From NCBI GenBank assembly GCA_942492635.1, contig CALOFP010000004.1:248001-312000 (forward strand): a stretch of 64,000 nucleotides of DNA. Direction: 5' to 3'. Numbering within the stretch: position 1 is the stretch's first letter; every line of letters begins with the position of its first letter. Below are positions 50,603 through 59,970 of this stretch, piece after piece. Below the pieces are notes generated by a model. The model ran no database searches and was not told the DNA's origin. It saw only the letters and a program-made list of their open reading frames with translations. Made by a program: the position numbers and the translations under genes. The stretch is from CALOFP01 sp942492635. GTDB taxonomy: Bacteria > UBP6 > UBA1177 > CALOFP01.

Positions 50603-51363
50603 TGATCTATCTCTACGACGGAACTCTGGAAGGGCTTCTGACGGTCATCTTCGAAATCTATTCGAGGAAGCAGGAACCGTCGGATATCCTTTTTGAAAAG
50701 AAGTATCAGCCTTCGCTTTTCGGCGAACCCATTTGCGTCGAGACCGATTCCACAAAAGCCGACAGAGTGGCGGATAAAATCTTCAGACACATGGGAAACA
50801 TTCCTTTCCGGCAGGTTGTCTACGCATTTCTATCCGGTGTTCAAGGATTCGAAGTGGCGGTTTATCATTACATCGATCTCGGCCTTGAAAAGGGAAGACG
50901 CATAGACGACTGCCTGGCCGACAACAGTGTCGAGACGGTCGTGAGAATAGGGTACAGAGTCCGCCGTGAAGTGCACAGGATGCTTGGACTGCTTCGATTT
51001 ACGGAACTTGAGGACGAAGTTTACTACGCACCCATGGAACCAGATTATCCCATAACACCTCTAATGACACCCCATTTCAAGACAAGAATGTCCGACAGCA
51101 GATGGGTAATTCACGATGTGAGACACAGATCAGCAGTCTTCTGGGATAAAACTCACCTCCACCAGCTCGACATTTCCGACGAAGTCAGAAAACTTCAACG
51201 AGCCTATAGACAGTCCATAAGAGAAGAGAAGGACCTCTACGAAAGATTGTGGAGAAGCTACTTCAAAGCAATATCCATAAAAGAGCGGGAAAACCCCAAA
51301 GTCCAGCGCACCTTCATGCCCCAGCGCTACTGGACCTACCTCACCGAAAAAATGCGCGCATAG
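50602..51363 (+). CDS. DUF4130 protein, partner of the radical SAM protein (TIGR03915 type)
   Basis: 253 residues. The N-terminus (IYLYDGTLEGLLTVIFEIY) and the block around DPMEPDYP-like YYAPMEPDYPITPLMTPHF, with RFTELEDEVYYA and a C-terminal FMPQRYWTYLTEK, match TIGR03915/DUF4130, annotated as a probable DNA-metabolism protein. In some genomes this domain is fused to a uracil-DNA glycosylase; no such fusion is seen here. Coupled to the radical SAM gene by a 1-bp overlap. Confidence 0.87.
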   Translation: MIYLYDGTLEGLLTVIFEIYSRKQEPSDILFEKKYQPSLFGEPICVETDSTKADRVADKIFRHMGNIPFRQVVYAFLSGVQGFEVAVYHYIDLGLEKGRRIDDCLADNSVETVVRIGYRVRREVHRMLGLLRFTELEDEVYYAPMEPDYPITPLMTPHFKTRMSDSRWVIHDVRHRSAVFWDKTHLHQLDISDEVRKLQRAYRQSIREEKDLYERLWRSYFKAISIKERENPKVQRTFMPQRYWTYLTEKMRA

Positions 51364-51843
51364 CAGAGACAACCTGCCTGGTCCCGCTGTTTTTCTCTTT
51401 TTCCTTCACAGATGCACACAGCTGAACACAGATAGGAAAAATAAGTCATCGTATAAATATCTGTCTGTATTCTAATAACTTCATATGTGGAAATTATTTT
51501 ACATAAATGGGAATTTTATTGATAAATAAAAAAAACAAAGAATAAAAAAAATATTTCAAAAACTTAGAAGCAGGGTTGAAATGTATAGATAAACGTTCTT
51601 GTCCGTACGTTAAATGTAGCGTAAGTAAAACAAAGCGCTGGCGGACATTGTTTATAGGAAAAAGGGTGTTGTTGGGTGTTAAAATAAAAACAGAAAAAAT
51701 AAGAAAAAGGAGTGTATAGTTTTGCTGAGTAAATTAAACGATATAAAAACAATACAATTGCAAGATGTTGACAGAATAAGATAAAAAGTTACTTTACAAT
51801 GATTGAATCGAGTTTTACTAATCTATTGTTAGGTGATTTTTTT
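51364..51843. other. AT-rich intergenic region before the RHS gene
   Basis: 480 bp, no gene. Bases 51405-51436 carry a cacagatgcacacagctgaacacagat motif split over short repeats, related to sequence near 59660-59695 on the other strand. The rest is very AT-rich. A TTGACA at 51768 has no well-spaced -10 box. Confidence 0.6.
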
Positions 51844-54800
51844 ATGAAACAATTCTTTAGAAAGTGGCAGGTCTTTTTGCTGCTGAGTTTAATTTTTTCC
51901 ACTGTATCACTTTTTGGAAGTACATTTGATTTGGAAAAAAAGTGTGTGAACTGGAGTTCCGTAGGTGTTGTTAACCCTCTCCATTTGTCTAGGCAGGATG
52001 TTTCGATTCAAAAGATTCCGGGATTGCCGACATTTGTTCCCACTCTACAATACGATGGGGTATCAAATAGGTGGGCATTCAATATTCCGATGGGAATGTA
52101 TGGGACCGAATACATATACACTGTTGCTGTGGGAGGACAACAAAGTAGTTTATACGATATGTTGGAGCTGAATCTTCCTACAGGGAGTGAACGTTACAAG
52201 TGGGATGTAGAGTTAGATTTACAGGATACGGTGCCTGCTACGCCTTTTGCCGGGCAGGAAAAGGGCGTAAAGGTTTTTAGAGGTGAAGATGTCAACAATG
52301 AATATGATTTTGACAGAAGAATTATAAAAAGGTACGGAAAAGATGGTTCCGTCATGCATTTTGAAATAAAGACTGTTAATGGAGGTGGCTTAAAATGGAT
52401 ACTGCTGCCACTTTTACATCAGGATCGGTATGGTAATAAAATTGAGTTTGATTTTCTTACACGTAGTGGAGTTAGTCTTTTAGAATCTGAAGATTATGTT
52501 TTTGATGATTTGAAAACAATCGTCATAAAAAATCCTAAGAGAGAAGATTTAATAATTGAGAGTTCATATTTAGAGAATCTTATGCCTTTTAATGGCGGGG
52601 AAAGTAACGCTGAATTTTCTGTAACTGTCAGAACAAGCAGATCGAATTCCCAAAAAGCTATATACAACTTCAAAAATAATTATCTTAAAAGTGTAGAAAT
52701 TTTCAAAGGTGGTGCGCTTGAGAGAGTGGATAGCTACACATACACGGGTGAAAATGACGAATTTGCATCATATGATCATGATATGTACCCCAATCCTGAA
52801 AGGTTAGAACCACTTTTTAGCAGGAAAATGTACACGGGAAGCGTAAAGATCACAACAAGCGAGCATGGGCAAAATGCCTACACAAAATACTCAATATCTA
52901 ACAGCATTCTTAATAGTATTGAGCAAAAGGTCTGGGATGGCGCCAAAAGTAAGATCTATAAAACATACTTCGATCAGAAATGGTGGAAAAACGGTACTTG
53001 GGAAGACTTTTCATGGCAATTTCAATCTCTAGGTTATTTGGGTTATGGAACGACAGTATTGCCTTACAAGGAGTTGTCACAGAATGAAGATAACCAGAAG
53101 CTTATTATCACACACAAAGAAATTGGATCCGATGGAGCCGAAAAGCTTGTGCGTTATGAGGAAAAGATTTTTAACGGTTGGGGAAAGGAAAAGGAAATTA
53201 AAGTATGCCTCAGCAATAGCAGTGACCCAGACTGCTCTATAAAGAAAATTGAGTACAACAGTAAGTCTCAGCCGACAAAAATAACAAATTATCAGGGTGA
53301 AACAAAGTTGTATCCTGAGAAAAAAATCGAATACGATTACTATGGGAATATAACAAAAACCGAAGAGTGTGCATCTGCAAGTAATTGTAGAAGTAAGCAG
53401 ATATCATATGGCAGATACAATAAACCAAGTAATCATAATTTTCATATTTTCCCTAGAAACATTTCTTTTCCCGATGGAAGAAAAACAATCTACGCATACG
53501 ATTATGATGAGACTCCGACGAATGATCTGAATAGGGATTACATCGGCAATCAGAGATTCGGTAATATTGTAAAAGAAGAGCACCTGGGAAACAATTCTCT
53601 GTTGGAAGAGATTTTGATCTATTCTTATGATGACAAAGGAAGATTAACGAAACAGGGATATGTAGAAGATAAATCAGATTCTTCCTATACTAAATTTTAC
53701 AGGAAAGGATTTGATTATGATTCAACGGGGCGTGTTTATGCGGACTACAGTCTTATAGACGGTCAGAAAAGGTTGGAAAACAGGTATAACCACGATTCTT
53801 ACGGAAGGAAAATTGCTGAAAGAAGTGCAGCCGGTGTAATTACGCTATATGAGTATAACGGAGCCGATCAGGTAGTAAAAACCCACTTTGGATGTACAGA
53901 TTACAATGAAGATTCATGTGACCATTTCAGGGAGTATGATTACGATAAACTTGGTAACCTGACCAGAACAGATTACAGGGATTATTACGACACAAGTAAA
54001 GAAGGTAAAATTAAAAAAACAACCTTCCCTATTGATCTTACTAAAAAGCTTACAACTGTTTACGACTCCCGAGGACTTGCAGTAAAAACATGTAAAGCAT
54101 TTTTCGGAGCAAAAGAGACCTTCGGCTGGCACAATACTTCATGTATAACAGTTGATCACGATATGTTCGGTAATATAATTACAAAGGAAGAGAAGGGAAA
54201 TGTCCGTGAAATAAAGTACAACCACCTCAATAAAGCCATCGAAGTGAAGGAAAACGGAATAATCCTTGAAAAGAGTGGTTACCGCGGAGATGGAAAAATA
54301 CAGTTCCTCTGTAACAGATATGCTGTAAATAACAGTGATTCTTTTAAGTGTAACGCTTCGACTCCATCTAACAAAAAAATGGAGACAAAGTACGATGGTT
54401 ACGGAAGAGTTGTTGAAACAATTGATCCTTTCGGTCAGAGAATTGTAAATAGCTATGATTTGGCCGACAGAAAACTTTCCACCATCACATACGATAAAAA
54501 CGGTACAAGAACATCTGAAGTTGAGAATGTGTACGACGGACTTGGACGTTTTCATAAAAAAATAGATCATACATTTGTTCCTTCCGATACTTCTAAACCT
54601 GAGATAGAATCGGAAACAGTGTACAAGTATGATAAAGCCGGTAATGTTGCTGAAGTTACCGATTCACTCGGAAATATAACAGCAAACACTTATGACAAAT
54701 ACAATCGTCTGTACAAGGTAGTAAATGTTGATGGTGATGATATATCCTCGACAACAGTATATGTTTACAGCGTCGGAACACCTCAGACTAGAGCTGGAAG

Positions 54801-57800
54801 ACTCGCAAGAATAGTTCACGAAGAAGGTGGACGAATAATAAATACTTACTTCGATTACGATATCATGGGCAGAACCATAAGGACATGTAAAGAGTCTGAA
54901 GGTGAAAAACGCTGTTCCTACACTGTATACAACACAGGTGGTCAGGTAATCTGGACAGCTGATGAAGAGAGCAGTGTGGACAGCACAGTTTCATGGTGGG
55001 ATGACTCCTATGGAGATATTTTTGCGGAAACTGAAGAACATTTCGGTAACGAAACTTTCTATCATTACAATAGAGCCGGTGATCTTGCATTTGTTTCTTA
55101 CAAGATGACACAGGATGGACAGGGTGGTTCTGTGCTCGATGCAATAAATCCATACATCACTGTGAAATATAACTACGATGATTTCGGAAGGATTGCTGAG
55201 AAAATAAACGATAAAGGCGGAAAAACAGAGTACAAATATTACAGTACCGGCAATGGAAAAGGAAAACTCAGTTCTCTCACAATCGGTGGTATCCAGAAAT
55301 ATGAGTATGCTTACAACTCGAAAGGCGATGTTGTTGAAACTACATGGACGGAAACCGGATCAGCTCCTCTAACAGTAGCTTTAGGTCTTGATTCCTACGG
55401 CAGGGTTGAAAGAAGAAGCACTTCAGGTAATTCGGATAGACACATTGTCCAGACATACACTTATGATGATCGAAATCTTCTCAAAACTGCCACGGAAGGA
55501 GATTATACGGTTTACAGGGAATACGATTCGGATGGAAATGTCTACAGAGAGCAGATAAATGATAATCCGAGTGTGTACAAATGGAAAAGGGATGCGAGAA
55601 CGACATTGCTCCAGTATCCGAACGGCAAAAAGAAGTTGACGGGAATAATGGACGGCAGGCTCAATGCCATTGCTTACGGTTCAGATAATATAGCATCATA
55701 CAGATATACAGACGGAAAACTTTCATCAATTATGAAAGGCAACGGAGTAGAAGAACGCTTCGGTTATAACAAATGGAATAATTTGGTAAGGAAAGCTATC
55801 TCCAAGCAGTATGATTCCAATGGCAAACCCGAAAATGCTGTTGCTCATTATAACTATGACTACACGAGATCATGGCACCTTAACGAGAAGACCGATCTCG
55901 TTGAAAACAGGACGGAGAACTACACATACGATTCCTATTACCGTCTGAATGATGTAAGTTACGGAAACGGTGAAACTGAATCCTTCAAGCTGGACGGTGT
56001 ACACAATATTGTTGAGAGTAAAAAGAATTCCGAAACAACCAAATGGATTGTTGATGCTCTTAACAGGGTTCAAGGTAAAGAGGGTGCGGAAAAAGCAGAG
56101 TACATGTATGACGAGAGAAACAACCTTGCTCTGGAAGAGAATGGAAATGTGTTGAGAAGCTATGAATACGATGCCTTGAATCGACTGAGAAAAGTTTACA
56201 AAAATGATGGGAAAAACAGTAAAGGAGTTTCACTTGATAAAATAACTCTTGATTCAATTGCAACTGATCATCAGCTTATGGATACCTTTGAGACAAAGAC
56301 CGGAAAGTTTCTTGCAACCTACAGGGAAGAAGGCAGCAAAGCCAGATTGAAGTTCTATAAAATAATGAATGATGGAACACTTACTGACGCAGCCTATGAA
56401 AACGCAGGTTGGCGCACCGGAATTACAAATTTCTTCAAGTACACTATTGCTGAGGGAACTGTACTGAATATGTACAGAGCAAGTGATGGCTATATTTACA
56501 GCTGGGTCGTTAATGCTGACGGAACATGGAAGAAAACCATAAGAAATAAAAATTGGGCTGCGAATACAATAAAGATTTTTCCGGTAAAAAGAGGCAACAA
56601 AAACTTTCTTATGTTCTATAAAACAGACGGAAAAATAATTGTATACCCTTTAAACACTGATGGAACTCTCGGTAAGTATGCTGATAACAGTTTTATCGGT
56701 CATGGTTTCACAAATCTTGAAGAAATCAATAAAGACGGTGAATCTGGTATTCTCGGCTACAACAAAAATACAGGCGACATAAAGATATGGAAAGTTAACG
56801 ACAACGGTTCAATCAATGAAACTCCTTTCTTTGAAAACACATGGGATAGAGGTATTTCACAGATAAAACTTTTCGAAAATGGTAATGATCTGTTCTTGAT
56901 GACTTATAAAGAAAGTAGTGGATTGAACTATGTTTTCGGTGTTAATAACTTCGGTATGAGTTCAAAAAGGGGACTTTTCTTTTTGGCATCCTCAAAAAAC
57001 ATCGGTAGCCAATATTCTTTCATCGTTCCCGCAGGAAGCAGTGTAGACGGATATCTTTATGCGTATAAGGACGACGGTAAATTGGATATTCTGGATTTCG
57101 AGCAGAAAATTGAGTACGAGTACGATGCTTTCAATCGACGAGTTGTTAAAAAGGTTGGCCAGAAAGAGCACCTTTATTTCTACGATGACTGGAATGTTGT
57201 TACTGAAAAGGTAAAAACAGCTGGAAAATATGTGGAAAATTTCAACTACATCGACAACGGCATGGACAACCACATCGCAGTTGCTGTAACAGCCATGGAT
57301 AATCCATCAACCGAAAAACTCTACTACTACCACAAGGACGAGCGCGGAAATGTAATTGCTATTACCGATTCCAATGGATCTCCGAAGGCGACCTACCGCT
57401 ACGGAGTTTACGGAAGATTCCTGAAGAAAGAGGAGTCCGCACTTCCGTTTGAAAACAACTTCTACTGGGGCGGCAGCTACCTCGATAAGGAAACAGGCCT
57501 CTATTGGATGCGCAACAGATACTACCACATCGGCCTCAAACGCTTCATAAACCAGGATCCCATCGGCATCTGGGGCGATGCCAACAACCTTGGAAATGGA
57601 TTTGCCTATGTCGCTGGAATGGTTATTGAGCATACTGATCCGACAGGACTATTTTTTAGCCCTTCTAATCCGAAGAACTGGTATAGAGTTGGTAAGTTCG
57701 TATTTATGGTATTTTCTCTTGCAGGTTCTACTGCGGCTGTTGTTTCATTGTATAGGGATTGGAACGGTAAGAAAGTGCACAATGATGCAATCCTTGTCTC

Positions 57801-58599
57801 ACATGGCAGAGAGGCAGGTGATAATGGAGTAGAAAATAAACATGGAGAAAAGGAGTATAAATGGAGTGGAACTACCGGAGATGAAACAGTTGTTCACGGA
57901 AAGGAAACAGAGCATAAGGATGGATCAAAGACAAGATCTTTTAAAAAAGATGGTAAAGTGATTAAAGAAAGAACAGACGCTGATGGTACTAAAACTAGGG
58001 ATGTCTATACAAAAAAAGGAGAAAAAACTGTTGACGTAAAGAAAACTGCAAATTCACCGGTGCAAAAAAAACGTCTTGTTGTAGTATGCAAACAAAAGCA
58101 AGTGCTTAACCCAGTTACAAATGAATGGGTAGATTCGGGGAAAGAAGAATGTACTTGCCAAGAGAGTATGCCATCAACAACACCAGGTGAAGCAAAACCA
58201 ATGGGACCAGATGACGCCAATGATAAAATGCAGAACTACTTCATGAATCAACTCTTAAAAGAAATCCTTTTGAAAAAAGGAATAGGTGGCGGTTCCATCG
58301 GAGATGACGAATATTGGGAAATTGCAAATGATGACTACCAGCGAAGCCCGGCAACACAGTTTGTCCACAATCCTTTCTACAAAGGAAAAGATCCGCTGAA
58401 AGAGGTTTATTGGAAGGTTGACAGGGATGATACAGGTCGTCCGGTGATCTGGCGCAATCCGCTCGCGCCGACTCCATATGTCGATAGTCGTCCAGTTTGG
58501 GAAAAGCTGGCTTCACAGGGCGTAATTTACGGAGATCAACCTGATCCGGCACCTTTCATGCCGACTTTCGGCGGTGGTTCTTTTATGCCTGCATATTAA
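51844..58599 (+). CDS. Giant secreted RHS/YD-repeat protein with inserted non-YD module
   Basis: 2251 residues from ATG 51844 (AGGTGA upstream; signal peptide FFRKWQVFLLLSLIFSTVSLFGS). An N-terminal beta region (to about 480) is followed by many YD repeats (YDYYGN, YDKAGN, YDSDGN types) up to about residue 1458. Residues 1460-1753 break the pattern with FLMFYKTDGKIIVYPLNTDG-type blades. YD repeats resume (EYEYDAFNRR), and the RHS core (about 1826-1937) has YYYHKDERGN, GLYWMRNRYYHIGLKRFINQDPIG and HTDPTGLF. The C-terminal tip of about 314 residues begins with a membrane-like helix (1947-1970) and DG-rich repeats; no toxin motif is recognised. RHS shells encapsulate toxic tips or act as adhesins. 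The gene is visibly more AT-rich than its neighbours, suggesting transfer. Confidence 0.9.
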   Translation: MKQFFRKWQVFLLLSLIFSTVSLFGSTFDLEKKCVNWSSVGVVNPLHLSRQDVSIQKIPGLPTFVPTLQYDGVSNRWAFNIPMGMYGTEYIYTVAVGGQQSSLYDMLELNLPTGSERYKWDVELDLQDTVPATPFAGQEKGVKVFRGEDVNNEYDFDRRIIKRYGKDGSVMHFEIKTVNGGGLKWILLPLLHQDRYGNKIEFDFLTRSGVSLLESEDYVFDDLKTIVIKNPKREDLIIESSYLENLMPFNGGESNAEFSVTVRTSRSNSQKAIYNFKNNYLKSVEIFKGGALERVDSYTYTGENDEFASYDHDMYPNPERLEPLFSRKMYTGSVKITTSEHGQNAYTKYSISNSILNSIEQKVWDGAKSKIYKTYFDQKWWKNGTWEDFSWQFQSLGYLGYGTTVLPYKELSQNEDNQKLIITHKEIGSDGAEKLVRYEEKIFNGWGKEKEIKVCLSNSSDPDCSIKKIEYNSKSQPTKITNYQGETKLYPEKKIEYDYYGNITKTEECASASNCRSKQISYGRYNKPSNHNFHIFPRNISFPDGRKTIYAYDYDETPTNDLNRDYIGNQRFGNIVKEEHLGNNSLLEEILIYSYDDKGRLTKQGYVEDKSDSSYTKFYRKGFDYDSTGRVYADYSLIDGQKRLENRYNHDSYGRKIAERSAAGVITLYEYNGADQVVKTHFGCTDYNEDSCDHFREYDYDKLGNLTRTDYRDYYDTSKEGKIKKTTFPIDLTKKLTTVYDSRGLAVKTCKAFFGAKETFGWHNTSCITVDHDMFGNIITKEEKGNVREIKYNHLNKAIEVKENGIILEKSGYRGDGKIQFLCNRYAVNNSDSFKCNASTPSNKKMETKYDGYGRVVETIDPFGQRIVNSYDLADRKLSTITYDKNGTRTSEVENVYDGLGRFHKKIDHTFVPSDTSKPEIESETVYKYDKAGNVAEVTDSLGNITANTYDKYNRLYKVVNVDGDDISSTTVYVYSVGTPQTRAGRLARIVHEEGGRIINTYFDYDIMGRTIRTCKESEGEKRCSYTVYNTGGQVIWTADEESSVDSTVSWWDDSYGDIFAETEEHFGNETFYHYNRAGDLAFVSYKMTQDGQGGSVLDAINPYITVKYNYDDFGRIAEKINDKGGKTEYKYYSTGNGKGKLSSLTIGGIQKYEYAYNSKGDVVETTWTETGSAPLTVALGLDSYGRVERRSTSGNSDRHIVQTYTYDDRNLLKTATEGDYTVYREYDSDGNVYREQINDNPSVYKWKRDARTTLLQYPNGKKKLTGIMDGRLNAIAYGSDNIASYRYTDGKLSSIMKGNGVEERFGYNKWNNLVRKAISKQYDSNGKPENAVAHYNYDYTRSWHLNEKTDLVENRTENYTYDSYYRLNDVSYGNGETESFKLDGVHNIVESKKNSETTKWIVDALNRVQGKEGAEKAEYMYDERNNLALEENGNVLRSYEYDALNRLRKVYKNDGKNSKGVSLDKITLDSIATDHQLMDTFETKTGKFLATYREEGSKARLKFYKIMNDGTLTDAAYENAGWRTGITNFFKYTIAEGTVLNMYRASDGYIYSWVVNADGTWKKTIRNKNWAANTIKIFPVKRGNKNFLMFYKTDGKIIVYPLNTDGTLGKYADNSFIGHGFTNLEEINKDGESGILGYNKNTGDIKIWKVNDNGSINETPFFENTWDRGISQIKLFENGNDLFLMTYKESSGLNYVFGVNNFGMSSKRGLFFLASSKNIGSQYSFIVPAGSSVDGYLYAYKDDGKLDILDFEQKIEYEYDAFNRRVVKKVGQKEHLYFYDDWNVVTEKVKTAGKYVENFNYIDNGMDNHIAVAVTAMDNPSTEKLYYYHKDERGNVIAITDSNGSPKATYRYGVYGRFLKKEESALPFENNFYWGGSYLDKETGLYWMRNRYYHIGLKRFINQDPIGIWGDANNLGNGFAYVAGMVIEHTDPTGLFFSPSNPKNWYRVGKFVFMVFSLAGSTAAVVSLYRDWNGKKVHNDAILVSHGREAGDNGVENKHGEKEYKWSGTTGDETVVHGKETEHKDGSKTRSFKKDGKVIKERTDADGTKTRDVYTKKGEKTVDVKKTANSPVQKKRLVVVCKQKQVLNPVTNEWVDSGKEECTCQESMPSTTPGEAKPMGPDDANDKMQNYFMNQLLKEILLKKGIGGGSIGDDEYWEIANDDYQRSPATQFVHNPFYKGKDPLKEVYWKVDRDDTGRPVIWRNPLAPTPYVDSRPVWEKLASQGVIYGDQPDPAPFMPTFGGGSFMPAY

Positions 58600-58638
58600 A
58601 AAAATATTAACATTATTATTATTAAATAAGTATATTAT

Positions 58639-58672
58639 GGAGGGTGATAATATTTGTCACCCTTCATTTTTT
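58639..58672 (+). terminator. Rho-independent terminator after the RHS gene
   Basis: AGGGTGA (58641-58647) pairs with TCACCCT (58657-58663), extended by two pairs, followed by a TTTTTT run (58667-58672). It separates the RHS gene from the next small gene. Confidence 0.8.
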
Positions 58673-58774
58673 AAGTGAGGATGCTTATTATATTTAATTT
58701 TTGATATCTAAATATATAGGATTTTGGCCTATATACTATTCTCATAACAATAATTTTCAGGAAAAGGGGAAGTC

Positions 58775-59050
58775 ATGAAATGTCCAAAAGCATTGAAAAA
58801 TGAAAAATATCTAAACATTATAGTTATAATTTCAATATATTCCGCATGCGTTTTCGGTGCATTGTCTTTGTTTGTGTTTTTTACAGGGAATGGGTCAGAA
58901 AAAATGATTGTTGGTTTAATTTATTTAACAATATCATTTATTATATATTTGTATGCGATATTTTTGGAGCATTCCTTTTGTATTTATTCCAAATTGATTG
59001 ATATTGAAAAAGGCCAAAAGGGTAATAATAAAACTCCAGATTCAGAATAA
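58775..59050 (+). CDS. Small two-helix membrane protein downstream of RHS
   Basis: 91 residues, with AAAAGGGG before the ATG. Two membrane segments: about 14-36 (IIVIISIYSACVFGALSLFVFF) and 43-65 (MIVGLIYLTISFIIYLYAIFL), then a charged Lys-rich tail. Similar AT-rich composition to the RHS gene. No family recognised. Position right after an RHS gene is where immunity proteins are often found, and a membrane protein would suit a membrane-acting tip. This is an inference; a terminator lies between the two genes. Confidence 0.65.
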   Translation: MKCPKALKNEKYLNIIVIISIYSACVFGALSLFVFFTGNGSEKMIVGLIYLTISFIIYLYAIFLEHSFCIYSKLIDIEKGQKGNNKTPDSE

Positions 59051-59143
59051 GTGGATCAATGATGGTTGACATTTCTGCTCTTTTTATTGTTGTTTGAGTT
59101 GTTTACAAAAACCATATGAAAAATTTTTTCCACCCAAAATCAA

Positions 59144-59392
59144 TACCTGAAGTCACCACAAAAAGAAAATCCTTCCCAATCCAGCCGCCAAAATCCCCCG
59201 AAAACAAATATCAACGCCGGCCCGGCTCCTGAAATCATGAAATTAAAAATATTCAGGTCGAAATAGCTTCTTGCAGGGGATGAATATTCTGTTTTTGACC
59301 GAAATAGCGGATATATACCGAAAGTTATTGTTTTCATTACCATTCAGGCGGCTGAATTGACCAAGATAATTTTTTTGAAGCCTGATTGGTTA
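59144..59392 (+). repeat. Dispersed intergenic repeat, copy C
   Basis: Aligns along its length with copy A (2193-2451): CCAATCCAGCC, AAAACAAATATC, ATCATGAAATTAAAAATAT, GACCGAAATAGCGGATATAT and TTGACCAAGATAATTTTTTT occur in the same order and spacing. Confidence 0.6.
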
Positions 59393-59496
59393 GGGGTGCC
59401 TGTCTTTACCTACCACAGAAGTGGAATATTCCTAATAACCAGTAACCTCATCGTAATAGGAAAATAATAATCAAAGTAATCTGGGCAATCAGCGTA

Positions 59497-59708
59497 ATCT
59501 GCGGTCAAAAAAGAATTGATTTACCATGAAGGGCACGAAGAAAAGAGAAAAAGAAACGAGCGAATTGAATCCATGGAAAGATTTAGGTTTGTGTAATGCA
59601 ATGGAAATAATGGTGAAAAACGATTGGGTTGGTCTTCCTTCATGTTCTTCATGCCCTTCATGGTGTGCCTGCATTTCACCTGTTTTCATCTGTGGACAAA
59701 AAAGAGTT
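59497..59708. repeat. Fold-back element with flanking direct repeats
   Basis: Inverted ends ACCATGAAGGGCACGAAGAA (59523-59542) and TTCTTCATGCCCTTCATGGT (59645-59664) match at 19 of 20 positions. Outside them are 21-bp direct repeats (59497-59517 and 59688-59708) with three differences. Sequence of this kind, encoding HEGHEEHEG on the minus strand, is scattered through many environmental bacterial genomes. Confidence 0.65.
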
Positions 59709-59970
59709 TCTTTGGAGTTCCGGAGATAAGTAGTACTGCCCGGAAAGGTCCTCCTGTGGATTCGTTTTTCACGTGAAACAACTTCATTTCAGCGGAAAGA
59801 ATCCATTCGGACTCTTTTTCCATTTTTATCAGGTCGATAGAGAATCATCATCTTTTTCGCCAACTTATTAATTGGATAAAGAAAAGTATACGAACAGCGG
59901 TTAAAAGCTTGTCATTATGAGGAGAGGATATTACAATAGGCGGACTTTTAAAGCTTTTTTCGGGTGAAAA

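Larger units (their letters stand above)
59051..59970. other. Long non-coding region with dispersed repeats
   Basis: 920 bp with no credible gene. It holds copy C of the dispersed repeat (59144-59392), a TAATCT/CAATCAG short-repeat stretch (59470-59505) and a fold-back element flanked by direct repeats (59497-59708). The frames here encode only repeat products such as HEGHEEHEG. Confidence 0.65.

Noticed and set aside
59526..59729. Small ORF encoding a 67-residue protein
   Set aside because: It lies within the fold-back repeat; the peptide on either strand is a product of the repeat sequence.
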